A stretch of DNA of 64,000 nt from [Clostridium] asparagiforme DSM 15981 (lineage in GTDB: Bacteria; Bacillota; Clostridia; Lachnospirales; Lachnospiraceae). The position numbers and the translations under genes were made by a program. Below are positions 1 through 8,902 of the stretch, piece by piece; position 1 is the first letter of the stretch, and the number at the start of each line of letters is the position of its first letter. Where the stretch lies: assembly GCA_025149125.1 (NCBI GenBank), contig CP102272.1, positions 744,001-808,000 of the forward strand. The letters are read 5' to 3'. The notes beneath the pieces are model-generated. The model had not been told where the DNA came from. It made no database searches and worked only from the letters and a program-made list of their open reading frames with translations.

Positions 1-10
1 GCGCAGCCGG

Positions 11-1372
11 ATGGAATTGTTGGAGCAGATTGTCCGGGCCGGGGTTGTGGGTCTGGGAGGCGCCGGGTTCCCGACCGGTAAAAAACTGGATTGCCGGGTG
101 GAGTGGCTGATCGTCAACGGGGCCGAGTGCGAGCCGCTTCTGCGGACCGACCGCTACCTGATGCGCCATAATGCCGAGCGGGTGATCCGGGCGGCAGGGG
201 CTGTGGCCCGGATGGTGGGGGCAAAACACTGTGTGATCGCGTTGAAACGCGCGTACACGCAGGAGTGGAAGGCCCTGGAGGCGGCGCTCGCCGGGGACGG
301 CCCGGAGGGCGGAACCGCTCTCATCGAACTCTTCCCCTTGGACAGCTTTTATCCTGCCGGAGACGAGCAGGTTCTGGTATACGAGGTGACGGAGCGGGTG
401 GTTCCGCCCGCCGGAATCCCCCTGGACGTGGGGGCGGTGGTCTGCAACCTGGCTACCATGAACGCCATCAGCGACGCCATGGACGGCATTCCCCTGACCA
501 AGAAATACATCACCGTAACCGGCGAAGTGAAGTGTCCATCCATTGTGAGAGCGCCGGTGGGAACGCCCTTTGAAGAGTGTATCCGGCTGGCCGGCGGGAG
601 CAAAAAGGAGCGCTACTGCGTCATAGACGGCGGCCCGATGATGGGAAAGATCATGGATTACGAGGCGGCCAGGGAGGAGGCGGTGACCAAGACCACTTCC
701 GGTCTCATCGTGCTGGACGAGGACCATTATCTGAATGTCCTGGCAAAGACGCCTGTGGGGCGGATGAAGAATCTGGCCTCGGCGGCCTGTATCCAGTGCA
801 GCTACTGCACCCAGCTTTGCCCAAGAAACCTGCTGGGGCATCCCCTGGAGCCTCATAAGATCATGCGGCGGTTCGCGTCGGGCGGCGATATCCCGTCCCT
901 GCTGGACGATCCGGCGGTGCGCCAGGCGGCCATCTGCTGCCAGTGCGGGGTCTGCGAGCAGTACGCCTGTCCCATGGGGCTGACGCCCCGCAGGATCAAC
1001 GGGCTGATCCGGGACGAGATGCGAAAGGCCGGTATCCCCTATGAGCGGCGGGAAGCCCTTTGGGAGGCCGACCCTGAGCGGAAAAACCGGAAGTTGCCCA
1101 CCAAACGGGCGGCTGCCAGGTCCGGAGTGCTGGACTATTACGACTATGAAATTGACACTCTGGCGGAAGCCGCGCCTTCCATGGTGCGGATTTCCCTGCG
1201 GCAGAACATGGGAGCGCCGGCGCAGCCGGTGGTTCAGGAGGGGGATCGGGTCCGGGAGGGCCAGTTGATCGCCCGCTGCCCGGAGGGAAAGCTGGGGGCT
1301 GATATACACGCCGGTATTGGGGGCGTGGTGACAAAGGTGACGGACTATATTGTGATTGAGGCGAGGGGGTGA
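11..1372 (+). CDS. pduS: PduS-type cobalamin reductase / RnfC-like electron carrier
   Basis: 453 aa, close to the usual ~450 aa of PduS. An N-terminal glycine-rich GLGGAGFPTG (residues 14-23) is the flavin/NADH-type motif of RnfC/NuoF-like proteins. Two ferredoxin-type clusters follow: C260-x2-C263-x2-C266-x3-C270, and C309/C310-x-C312-x2-C315-x4-C320. The C-terminal ~80 residues resemble an SLBB/barrel lid. In the known Pdu system this protein passes electrons to reduce cobalamin for diol dehydratase inside the microcompartment. The next three genes are pduT, pduU and pduV homologues in Salmonella order, which supports the assignment. Only ten bases precede the start, so its ribosome site and the upstream operon lie outside the window. 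Confidence 0.9.
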   Translation: MELLEQIVRAGVVGLGGAGFPTGKKLDCRVEWLIVNGAECEPLLRTDRYLMRHNAERVIRAAGAVARMVGAKHCVIALKRAYTQEWKALEAALAGDGPEGGTALIELFPLDSFYPAGDEQVLVYEVTERVVPPAGIPLDVGAVVCNLATMNAISDAMDGIPLTKKYITVTGEVKCPSIVRAPVGTPFEECIRLAGGSKKERYCVIDGGPMMGKIMDYEAAREEAVTKTTSGLIVLDEDHYLNVLAKTPVGRMKNLASAACIQCSYCTQLCPRNLLGHPLEPHKIMRRFASGGDIPSLLDDPAVRQAAICCQCGVCEQYACPMGLTPRRINGLIRDEMRKAGIPYERREALWEADPERKNRKLPTKRAAARSGVLDYYDYEIDTLAEAAPSMVRISLRQNMGAPAQPVVQEGDRVREGQLIARCPEGKLGADIHAGIGGVVTKVTDYIVIEARG

Positions 1373-1923
1373 TGGCCTTGGAAGCCATAGGTTTTTTGGA
1401 ACTGAACAGCATTGCCAGGGGGATTGAAGCCGCGGACCGGATTTTAAAGACCGCGGATACCCGTCTGCTGTACGCGAAAGCGGGCTGCCCGGGCAAATAC
1501 ACGGTGCTCTTCTCCGGGGAGGTGGCGGCGGTGACGTCGTCTCTGGAAGCCGGAAAGCAGACCGGCGGACATTTTGTGGTGGATTCGGTGGTGATTCCGC
1601 GGGTGCACCCGCAGGTGATAAAGGCCATCAACATGTCGGTGGAGCCGGTGGATGTGAACGCCCTGGGCGTGATGGAGTATTTTACCATCACCGCAGCGGT
1701 ATACGGAGCGGACGCAGCCGTGAAGGCGGCCGAGGTGGATCTGATGGACGTGCGCCTGGGAACCGGAATCGGCGGCAAATCCTTTGTGGTGCTGACCGGG
1801 GAGGTGGCCTCTGTGGAAACAGCGGTGGAGGCCGGGCTTGCCAGGGCGGCCGAGGAGGGAATCGTGGTGTCAAGCGTGGTGATTCCCAATCCCAGGAGGG
1901 CCATTTTTGAGAGTTTAATGTGA
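1372..1923 (+). CDS. pduT: PduT-like trimeric BMC shell protein with Fe-S cysteine
   Basis: 183 aa with two tandem BMC domains (about residues 3-88 and 95-180, each with the GxxxxVxxxVE-type end), the layout of BMC-T trimers. The known PduT carries one [4Fe-4S] cluster at the trimer pore, held by a single cysteine per subunit in an ICPGK motif. Here the equivalent is GCPGK with Cys39, so the pore cluster is probably retained. It would let electrons from PduS cross the shell. The start overlaps the pduS stop (TGATG), so the two are translationally coupled. A GTG at 1369 would add one residue. Confidence 0.9.
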   Translation: MALEAIGFLELNSIARGIEAADRILKTADTRLLYAKAGCPGKYTVLFSGEVAAVTSSLEAGKQTGGHFVVDSVVIPRVHPQVIKAINMSVEPVDVNALGVMEYFTITAAVYGADAAVKAAEVDLMDVRLGTGIGGKSFVVLTGEVASVETAVEAGLARAAEEGIVVSSVVIPNPRRAIFESLM

Positions 1924-1933
1924 GGGCAACCGG

Positions 1934-2284
1934 ATGGAATTTCAGAATAAACAGCGGATTATACAGGAATTTGTTCCCGGCAAGCAGGTGACCATGGCTC
2001 ATCTGATCGCCAACCCGGACGGAGATATCTACAAAAAGCTGGGGGTTGTCGGGGATGTCAGAGGGGCGTTGGGGATTCTCACTATCACGCCCAGCGAGGC
2101 GGCGATCATCGGCGCGGACGTGGCCGTCAAGGCGGCTGAGGTCAGTCTGGTGTTCGTGGACCGGTTTTCGGGCTCCCTGGTGATCTGCGGGGACGTGGCC
2201 AGCGTGGAAGCTTCGCTGAAAGCGGTTTTGGATGTTCTGGAACACACCCTGAAATTCACGCCCACTGAGATCACAAGATCGTGA
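1934..2284 (+). CDS. pduU: PduU/EutS-like hexameric BMC shell protein
   Basis: 116 aa, the exact length of Salmonella PduU. The N-terminus has the family pattern [13 protein letters not shown](L/M)AHLIANP, followed by a circularly permuted BMC fold ([16 protein letters not shown], then [19 protein letters not shown]). In the known structures these hexamers have a small beta-barrel cap over the central pore. Follows pduT after a 10-bp gap in the same operon. It could equally be named EutS, but PduS/T neighbours favour PduU. Confidence 0.9.
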   Translation: MEFQNKQRIIQEFVPGKQVTMAHLIANPDGDIYKKLGVVGDVRGALGILTITPSEAAIIGADVAVKAAEVSLVFVDRFSGSLVICGDVASVEASLKAVLDVLEHTLKFTPTEITRS

Positions 2285-2290
2285 GGAGTT

Positions 2291-2749
2291 ATGAAACGGG
2301 TAATGATGATTGGGCGCGTGTCCTGCGGAAAAACCACGCTCTGCCAGAGACTGGTGGGAGATCCGCTGGTGTATAAAAAGACGCAGACAGTGGAGATCAT
2401 CGGGCAGGCCATCGACACGCCGGGAGAATATGCGGAAAACAGAAGGCTGATGCGGGGACTTACGGTCAGCGCCGTGGATGCGGATTTAATCGTGTTTCTC
2501 CAGAGCTGTGTGGACGGGGAGTGCAGCTTCTCACCGGGCCAGGCGTCCATGTTCGGCGCGCCGGCCGTGGGAGTTGTCACAAAGACCGATCTTGCGCCGG
2601 ATGATGCGTCAAAGGCCCGGGCCAGAGAGCTGCTGGAGCTGGCGGGGGTCCAAAAGGTGTTTCTTGTCTCCAGTGTGACCGGAGAGGGAATAGCGGAATT
2701 TGCAGATTTTCTGCAAACGGAACAAGCTTCTGCGAAACAGAACGGGTGA
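2291..2749 (+). CDS. pduV: EutP/PduV family small GTPase-like protein
   Basis: 152 aa with a P-loop GRVSCGKTT near residues 8-16, a switch-region DTPGEY, and TKTDL in place of the canonical NKxD base-recognition motif. The EutP/PduV family is associated with bacterial microcompartments; PduV is reported to bind the shell exterior. Starts six bases after the pduU stop with ribosome site GAGGAG. This is the last microcompartment gene here; the next gene is a transporter binding protein. Confidence 0.87.
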   Translation: MKRVMMIGRVSCGKTTLCQRLVGDPLVYKKTQTVEIIGQAIDTPGEYAENRRLMRGLTVSAVDADLIVFLQSCVDGECSFSPGQASMFGAPAVGVVTKTDLAPDDASKARARELLELAGVQKVFLVSSVTGEGIAEFADFLQTEQASAKQNG

Positions 2750-2797
2750 AGGCCCGGACCGGTATCGCAAAGCGCTCAATGAAAGGAGAGGAAGTCT

Positions 2798-3895
2798 ATG
2801 AAAAAAAGCTTAAAAAAGGCAGTTGGAATCTCACTGTGTGCGGCAATCGCATTGCAGCTGGCAGCCTGCGGAGGAAGCAAGAAGGCGGAAGCGGTGGATT
2901 TGAACGCCGCGTCCCTGGATAAGATTATCGAGGAAGCCAAGAAAGAGGGAAAGCTGGAGTCCGTTGGAATGCCCGGCTCCTGGGCCAACTGGCAGGGGAC
3001 CTGGGACGGCATCGAGGCTGAGTACGGCATCGAGCACAACGACACGGATATGAGCTCCGGCGAGGAGATCGCTATGTTCGAGGCGGAGAAGAACGCGCCC
3101 ACCAAGGACATCGGCGACGTGGGCCACAAGTTCGGCCCCGAGGCCAAGGAGAAGGGCGTTACCCAGTCCTACAAGACCAGCTACTGGGACAGCGTGCCGG
3201 ATTGGGCCAAGGATCCCGACGGCCACTGGATGATCGCCTACACCGGCGCAACCACATTTATCACCAACACGGACCTGGTCTCCAACCCGCCCAAGAGCTG
3301 GGACGATGTGAGAAAGGGCGACTACAAGCTGACCATCGGCGACGTGGTGACCGGAGCAACCGGACAGGGCAACGTGCTGGCTACGGCCTATGCCTTCGGC
3401 GGCGATATGGACAATCTGGAACCCGCCTTTGAGTTCTGGAAAGAAATGGCAAAAGCCGGCCGGATCGATCAGGGCGACATTCTGTTACAGAGAATTCAGG
3501 CAGGCGAAGTGGAAGTGGGCGTGACCTGGAGCTACAACGCGCTGACCTACCGGGATCAGACCCCCAACTACAAATTTGACGTGTGCGTGCCCTCCGACGG
3601 TTCCATCATGAGCGGATACGCCTCCATCATCAATAAGTACGCGCCTCATCCCTACGCCGCGGCTCTTGCGAGAGAGTATATCTTCAGCGATAAGGGACAG
3701 ACCAACTTAGCCATCGCGGGCGCAATCCCCACCAGAACGGATTTTGTGGTTCCTCAGGAGATCCAGGACAAGACCATCCCACAGGAGCAGACCAAGAATT
3801 CCGTGCCGGTGACCGATCCCGCCAAATACGCCGAGGTTTGTGAGAAGATCGCTCAGACCTGGCAGGAAGAGATCATCCCGCTGATGAGCCAGTAA
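2798..3895 (+). CDS. ABC transporter solute-binding lipoprotein, family 1
   Basis: 365 aa. A signal peptide ends in lipobox LAAC with Cys24, followed by GGSKK, so this is a membrane-anchored binding lipoprotein. The mature part has the two-lobed family-1 pattern of the iron/thiamine/polyamine/opine class (N-terminal EEAKKEGKL; a central GATTFITNTDLV; a C-terminal AALAREYIFSDKGQ). Strong ribosome site GGAGAGG. Two permease genes and an ATPase follow, forming one importer. The substrate cannot be set from sequence; polyamine, phosphonate, thiamine or an iron chelate are all possible. Being next to a BMC operon does not by itself imply a shared substrate. Confidence 0.85.
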   Translation: MKKSLKKAVGISLCAAIALQLAACGGSKKAEAVDLNAASLDKIIEEAKKEGKLESVGMPGSWANWQGTWDGIEAEYGIEHNDTDMSSGEEIAMFEAEKNAPTKDIGDVGHKFGPEAKEKGVTQSYKTSYWDSVPDWAKDPDGHWMIAYTGATTFITNTDLVSNPPKSWDDVRKGDYKLTIGDVVTGATGQGNVLATAYAFGGDMDNLEPAFEFWKEMAKAGRIDQGDILLQRIQAGEVEVGVTWSYNALTYRDQTPNYKFDVCVPSDGSIMSGYASIINKYAPHPYAAALAREYIFSDKGQTNLAIAGAIPTRTDFVVPQEIQDKTIPQEQTKNSVPVTDPAKYAEVCEKIAQTWQEEIIPLMSQ

Positions 3896-3935
3896 CTGAA
3901 CAACCGGCCGAGACGGCCATTGCATTCAATGAAAC

Positions 3936-3969
3936 GGCCGGGAAGGGGAAGTGATTCCGCTTCCCGGCC
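3936..3969 (+). terminator. Hairpin between binding-protein and permease genes
   Basis: Perfect 10-bp stem GGCCGGGAAG / CTTCCCGGCC with a 14-nt loop. No U run follows. In ABC importer operons such stems typically protect the upstream binding-protein message or attenuate read-through, giving more binding protein than permease. A weaker GGCCG/CGGCC pairing overlaps its left arm. Confidence 0.6.
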
Positions 3970-4050
3970 TCCGGAACCGGGGATTAGGAAAGATCGTGCC
4001 GTATCCCTGATTTGAAAGTCGATGCACAACGACGGAATGGGAATGATCGT

Positions 4051-4908
4051 ATGAAAAAAAACAAAAACAGGATATACTTGCTGGCATTACTGCCGTTTAT
4101 AGTTGTGACATTCCTCTTTGAACTGATCCCGTTAATCATGATTATTTTCAACAGCTTCATGCCTGAAGGGTCCTTTGGATTCACGCTGGAGCATTACAAG
4201 GATATTTTTACCAAGGCGCTGTATCAGAGGGCCATCATCAACAGTATCCTGATATCCTTAACGTCATCCATCATCGGTATCATCATCGCATTTTTCGGGG
4301 GAATGGCAGTCCACCAGGTGGGAAGTGGCAGCAAGATTAAAAATGCATTTTTAACAGTATTGAACATGACGTCCAACTTTGCAGGCGTGCCCCTGGCATT
4401 CGCGTACATGATCCTGTTGGGCAACTCCGGCCTGATGGTTCAGTTCGGTAAGGATTTCGGGATCGACGCCCTTGCAAACTACAACCTTTACACCTCCGGG
4501 GGTCTGCGTCTGATCTATGTATATTTCCAGATTCCCCTGTCCACGCTGCTTCTGATCCCGGCCTTTGAGGGAATCCGCCATGAATGGCAGGAAGCGGCTA
4601 CCCTGATGGGAGCCAGGACCTCCCAGTTCTGGTACAAGATCGGCGTTCCGATTCTGCTTCCCAGTATTCTGGGAACCGTCAGCGTGCTGTTCGCCAACGC
4701 CCTGGCCGCCTACGCCACGGCCTACGCTCTGCTGATGAACAACTACGCTCTGCTGCCCATCAATGTTTCCGGTATGTTCGTGGGCGACGTCACCCAGAGA
4801 AAGGAAATGGGCGGCGCCCTTTCCGTGATCATGATGATCCTGATGGTATGCGCCATTTTAATCAATAACGCGATCACCAACAGGAGCAGGAAAGGGGTGG
4901 CGAGATGA
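4051..4908 (+). CDS. ABC transporter permease (PotB/FbpB-like)
   Basis: 285 aa. The N-terminal helix (LLALLPFIVVTFLFELIPL) is followed by about five more membrane segments. The EAA loop EAATLMGARTSQFWYKIGVP lies near residues 180-200 and is the contact with the ATPase. I start at MKKNKNR, because the upstream in-frame ATG has a worse context; the ribosome site (GGGAATG) is weak in either case. The stop overlaps the next permease (ATGA), so the two are coupled. Confidence 0.87.
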   Translation: MKKNKNRIYLLALLPFIVVTFLFELIPLIMIIFNSFMPEGSFGFTLEHYKDIFTKALYQRAIINSILISLTSSIIGIIIAFFGGMAVHQVGSGSKIKNAFLTVLNMTSNFAGVPLAFAYMILLGNSGLMVQFGKDFGIDALANYNLYTSGGLRLIYVYFQIPLSTLLLIPAFEGIRHEWQEAATLMGARTSQFWYKIGVPILLPSILGTVSVLFANALAAYATAYALLMNNYALLPINVSGMFVGDVTQRKEMGGALSVIMMILMVCAILINNAITNRSRKGVAR

Positions 4909-5711
4909 AGAAGAAAAATATGGCTGCGGTCGTCTTTATTGTGCTGGTCATGATTTATCTGCTGATCCCCCTGTTTGTGACCGCGGTTTACTCCGCATTT
5001 GAAAAATGGACCAGCCTGCTTCCGGAGCATTTTCAAATGATACATTATGTGCAGCTGCTGACGGAAAAGGACTTTCTGATGTCCCTTCTGCGCACCCTGA
5101 TCATCTGCGTGATCCCCATCGCGCTGACGGTGCTTTTTGTTCTGCTGGCGCTGTTTGTCACGACGATTTATTTTCCGCAACTGGAGAAATACGTCCAGCT
5201 GCTGTGCATGATCCCCTACATGATCCAGGGCGTTATCCTCTCGGTCAGCATCATTTCCCTGTATGCGGGTTCGCCCACGTTCCTCAGCAATCGGATCATC
5301 ATGCTGACGGGGGCCTACTGCATTATCATTCTCCCCTACATCTACCAGGGCATCCGCAACAGCATGCGGGCGGTCAACATGAAAATGCTTCTGGAGGCGG
5401 CGGAGATGCTGGGCTGCACCAAGCTTTACGGCTTTTTCCGGGTGGTAGTGCCCAATATTATTTCCGGCATCACGGTATCCTCCCTTTTGGCGGTGGGAAT
5501 CATTTTCGGAGATTATGTCCTGGTTCGGAACATTGCGGGGACATCCTTCAAAAATGTGCAGGTGTACTTATTCCTGGAGATGAAGCACTCCAGCACAAAG
5601 GCAAGCGCGGTGTTCGTGATCATCATGATCACCACCTTCCTGATCACGCTGCTGGTATTGCATTTGCAGAAGAGAGACTCGGCCAAACGGAGCCGGAAGG
5701 TAAAGGAGTAG
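4905..5711 (+). CDS. ABC transporter permease (PotC-like)
   Basis: 268 aa with about six membrane segments. The EAA loop EAAEMLGCTKLYGFFRVVVP sits near residues 164-183. It partners the preceding permease, giving a heterodimeric channel. Overlaps the upstream stop by 4 bp and is followed after 6 bp by the ATPase gene. Confidence 0.87.
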   Translation: MKKKNMAAVVFIVLVMIYLLIPLFVTAVYSAFEKWTSLLPEHFQMIHYVQLLTEKDFLMSLLRTLIICVIPIALTVLFVLLALFVTTIYFPQLEKYVQLLCMIPYMIQGVILSVSIISLYAGSPTFLSNRIIMLTGAYCIIILPYIYQGIRNSMRAVNMKMLLEAAEMLGCTKLYGFFRVVVPNIISGITVSSLLAVGIIFGDYVLVRNIAGTSFKNVQVYLFLEMKHSSTKASAVFVIIMITTFLITLLVLHLQKRDSAKRSRKVKE

Positions 5712-5717
5712 AAGCGT

Positions 5718-6728
5718 ATGGGATATATACAGTTTGAGGATGTACATAAGAGCTTCGGCAACAACGAAGTGTTAAAGGGGATCACCATGGGGGTGGAGAA
5801 GGGGCATATGGCCACCCTGCTGGGGCCCTCCGGCTGCGGCAAGAGCACGTTGCTTCGCTGTCTGGCGGGGCTGGAGGAAGTGACCAGCGGCAAGGTGTAC
5901 GTGGACGGAAAGGACATCACGGATGTGACGCCCAGAAACCGGAATATCGGAATGGTATTCCAGCAGTACAGCCTGTTCCCCAACATGAGCGTGTACCAGA
6001 ACGTGGCCTTCGGCCTGAACATGCAGAAAAGCCCCAAGGACGAGGTGGAGCGCAAGGTGAAGGAAATGCTGAGGGTGGTGGGCCTGGAGGAGAAGATCGA
6101 CCAGTATCCGGCCCAGCTCTCCGGCGGCCAGCAGCAGCGCGTGGCATTGGCCAGAGCCATTGTGACCGGGCCCAAGGTGCTGCTTCTCGACGAGCCGTTA
6201 AGCGCCATCGACGCCAAGCTGCGCCACAGCCTGCAGATCGAGATCCGCAGAATCCAGAAGGAATTCAACATGACCACCATTTTCGTGACCCACGACCAGG
6301 ACGAGGCCATGGTCATGTCCGACGAGATCCACCTGTTCCATGACGGACGGATCGAGCAGTCCGGCACGCCCACGGAAATGTACACGGCACCCAAGACAAG
6401 GTTTGCCGCGGGATTCATTGGCAGCTACAATATTTTCACCGCCGCGGAGTTTAAGAAGCTGTGCGGCGAGGATACGGATGCCCCGGACGTAGCGATCCGG
6501 CCGGAGGTGGTGCGGCTCAACTACGAGACTTCCGCCCCCGCTCCCCGGTACTACGCCAAAGGGACCATTGTCAACAGCCTGTCTCACGGCAACCTGGTCC
6601 GCTACACGGTGCGCTGCCATGACATCGACATTAACTCGGATGTGATGTTTGAGAAGCACTCCCTGCTGGAAGTAGGGGAGGAGGTAGAGGTGTCGATTCG
6701 AAAGACGAATGTGATTATGTTATATTAG
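5718..6728 (+). CDS. ABC transporter ATP-binding protein (PotA/FbpC type)
   Basis: 336 aa. Walker A GPSGCGKST (residues 36-44), Q-loop near FQQYSLF, signature LSGGQQQR, Walker B VLLLDEP, and an H-loop in FVTHDQDEA. The C-terminal ~100 residues form a short TOBE-like regulatory domain (DVAIRPE, then EEVEVSIRK), as in CUT1/polyamine/iron ATPases. Last gene of the importer operon; a strong terminator follows. Confidence 0.9.
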   Translation: MGYIQFEDVHKSFGNNEVLKGITMGVEKGHMATLLGPSGCGKSTLLRCLAGLEEVTSGKVYVDGKDITDVTPRNRNIGMVFQQYSLFPNMSVYQNVAFGLNMQKSPKDEVERKVKEMLRVVGLEEKIDQYPAQLSGGQQQRVALARAIVTGPKVLLLDEPLSAIDAKLRHSLQIEIRRIQKEFNMTTIFVTHDQDEAMVMSDEIHLFHDGRIEQSGTPTEMYTAPKTRFAAGFIGSYNIFTAAEFKKLCGEDTDAPDVAIRPEVVRLNYETSAPAPRYYAKGTIVNSLSHGNLVRYTVRCHDIDINSDVMFEKHSLLEVGEEVEVSIRKTNVIMLY

Positions 6729-6754
6729 GCGGAAATGTATTGATAAAAGGTTAG

Positions 6755-6816
6755 CCGCCGCAAGCTTCTGATATGGCCGAAAGGCTGTGAGGGTGAGGGG
6801 CTTGCGGCGGTTTTTT
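6755..6816 (+). terminator. Rho-independent terminator of the ABC importer operon
   Basis: An 11-bp perfect stem CCGCCGCAAGC / GCTTGCGGCGG, separated by 34 nt with a small inner hairpin (GGCCGAAAGGC-like), is followed directly by TTTTTT. Confidence 0.85.
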
Positions 6817-6851
6817 ACGGATATCCAAGAGAAGGGGATAGAGGAGGGCTT

Positions 6852-8711
6852 ATGTTTTGCCAAAAATGTGGAAAAGAGCTGGCGCAGGATGCTAATTTTT
6901 GTCCGTATTGCGGTGAAAAAGCAGACAGGGAGATGGTTGAGACAGGCTGTGAAACAAAGCGCGAAGCAAAACATAAAGGAAGGTTTTTGGGGATCGCGGC
7001 GCTGGCCGGTATCTCTCTTATCGCGATATTGATCGGAATCGCCGGCAGGAATAAAAAACCGGATAATCGCCAGATTTTAGCGGATTTGAACCAATATGGA
7101 TATACCCGTGAGATAACCTACCAGGTGGATGGCCCTGCCGGAGTCGATATGCAGACCGTGTATGAGGCACATAAATTAACGGCGATATCCACAAAAGAGA
7201 TGAGGCAGAACACCGAGAAGGGACTTTATGAGGGATGGTTTCAGATTGAAGTGGAGGATGATTCCTTAAAGGGAGCGGTTTTTGAACATGTGGTTTACAA
7301 ATACCAGGGCAAAAACCAATGGGAATTGACAAAGCGTGAACCATTTAACGAGAATCAGGAACGGTTTGTATACAGCGGCGTTGTTAGCGGAGAACGTATT
7401 GCCGCTATGTTTACAGAACCATTTTATGTGAAACAGGTAAACGTTCTTGAACAGGCGCATGATTGGGCTCAGGTACAAATTTTGGCAGTGAATCGCAATG
7501 GCTATTACGATTGCATGAATACAAAAACCATAGAGAAAAGTATTGAATTCAGCATAACTGCTAAATTTATTTTTGATGCTGGGACTATGTGCTGGACTTG
7601 TCCGGATTTTGGAAAAATTGCGTCTGGCAGCACGCCGGTGGACGCAGAGATTATAAATGATTTTATTTTTGACTCCAGTCAGGCGTATTTAGAAGAAGCA
7701 TTTGATACGAGTGATATGTTTGTAGAAAGACGGGCATTTAGCCATACCATTACAAATGACCAGATCAGCAATCAAGTGATTGCCAATCAGGAGGGTCTTC
7801 AGACATTGAGATGCGATTACCAATCGAATGTAAAGATGAAGTATTATACATATGCAATCGACGGCTGTGTATTAGCTGCGTTTAATCAGCCTTCCGGCAA
7901 GGCCCCTGCGTTTACTTACCTGTTATGGAACGAATTTGATCCGGAAACAGAACGTGAAACATGGGATTTCAGCGGAGTGTTTTGGGTGGAATATGATGAC
8001 AGTGATAAGAAGGGAAACTGTAATATGACGTTGCGGCATCCTTATCAGGGGGACCCGGCAAAAGCATTTGTGCGCATTCAAAATATCCACGACACAGGGG
8101 AGGATCATGTTTTTGAAGGAGTATGTCCAGTGGCGGGACGGGAGTCCGGGGGGCTGAAAATTGAACAGATCCAGGTGCCGTTATATATGAATCAGGATTA
8201 TTTCTCCAAAGAATATCCCTTTATGCGAATGCTCAACGCAAGTTTACTGGTTCAGCCAAATAAGCTGGAGTTTTCCAGTTCTTCTATGCTTACCTTTCTC
8301 CGTGTGAGCGGGATCGATGATGACGGCGATAAAATCACGCAAAATGGAGATGACAATGCGTCTTTGGGATTTCATATCGCAAAGGAATATACATTTGAGG
8401 GGCATACAAATGGTGGGAGACAGCCCTGCCGGATGTATCTGGAATATCCGTATAATGGGGACCCATATACGGCGTTCGTGCGCAGTATAAACGAAAGAGA
8501 TACCCTTCTGAAAGGAGTTCAGGAGGAAACACATAAGGTTGTGGAAGAAAAAAAGGGAGTCTTGCGCGTATACAACGTGGATATCCCGATCATAGAGGTC
8601 ACATACAGTGACGGAACGTACAGCACGGGGGCTGCCTTGGGGGATATTTATATCTCGAAAGAGGAAATATGGCTGAACTTCTGGGGCACTAAAATTGTGT
8701 TGGAACCGTGA
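6852..8711 (+). CDS. Zinc-ribbon membrane protein with large extracellular region
   Basis: 619 aa. The N-terminus is a zinc ribbon (CxxC at residues 3-6 and CPYC at 17-20). A basic stretch and one membrane segment (about 46-66, IAALAGISLIAILIGIAG) come next, then ~550 residues that should face outward. The outer region holds two copies of a motif (H/Y)PY(Q/N)GDP-x3-AFVR, near residues 395 and 531. I recognise no catalytic motif. Similar zinc-ribbon-plus-TM proteins are common in Clostridia and mostly unstudied. Base composition is AT-richer than the flanking genes, which hints at separate origin. Bounded by terminators on both sides, so it is a single-gene unit. Confidence 0.75.
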   Translation: MFCQKCGKELAQDANFCPYCGEKADREMVETGCETKREAKHKGRFLGIAALAGISLIAILIGIAGRNKKPDNRQILADLNQYGYTREITYQVDGPAGVDMQTVYEAHKLTAISTKEMRQNTEKGLYEGWFQIEVEDDSLKGAVFEHVVYKYQGKNQWELTKREPFNENQERFVYSGVVSGERIAAMFTEPFYVKQVNVLEQAHDWAQVQILAVNRNGYYDCMNTKTIEKSIEFSITAKFIFDAGTMCWTCPDFGKIASGSTPVDAEIINDFIFDSSQAYLEEAFDTSDMFVERRAFSHTITNDQISNQVIANQEGLQTLRCDYQSNVKMKYYTYAIDGCVLAAFNQPSGKAPAFTYLLWNEFDPETERETWDFSGVFWVEYDDSDKKGNCNMTLRHPYQGDPAKAFVRIQNIHDTGEDHVFEGVCPVAGRESGGLKIEQIQVPLYMNQDYFSKEYPFMRMLNASLLVQPNKLEFSSSSMLTFLRVSGIDDDGDKITQNGDDNASLGFHIAKEYTFEGHTNGGRQPCRMYLEYPYNGDPYTAFVRSINERDTLLKGVQEETHKVVEEKKGVLRVYNVDIPIIEVTYSDGTYSTGAALGDIYISKEEIWLNFWGTKIVLEP

Positions 8712-8725
8712 ATCATAAAAGGTAT

Positions 8726-8748
8726 GGGGCAGCCAATTCGGCTGCCCC
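8726..8748 (+). terminator. Terminator-like hairpin after the zinc-ribbon gene
   Basis: 9-bp perfect stem GGGGCAGCC / GGCTGCCCC with a 5-nt loop, followed by TATTC, so the U-tract is poor. Confidence 0.55.
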
Positions 8749-8902
8749 TATTCGATTGCGGAATTTTCCACTTATCACTTAAAAGGAATTTATTTCCAAA
8801 TTCCCTGGTATGTGCCCCTCCTGGTTGTGAATTTCTCAAAATGATGATAAAACTATAAGAGATATGCTCATAATTTGTGAAAATTAGGGGAGGGGGACAA
8901 AG

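Noticed and set aside
996..1904. 302-codon minus-strand open frame
   Set aside because: Antisense to pduS/pduT, which are certain.
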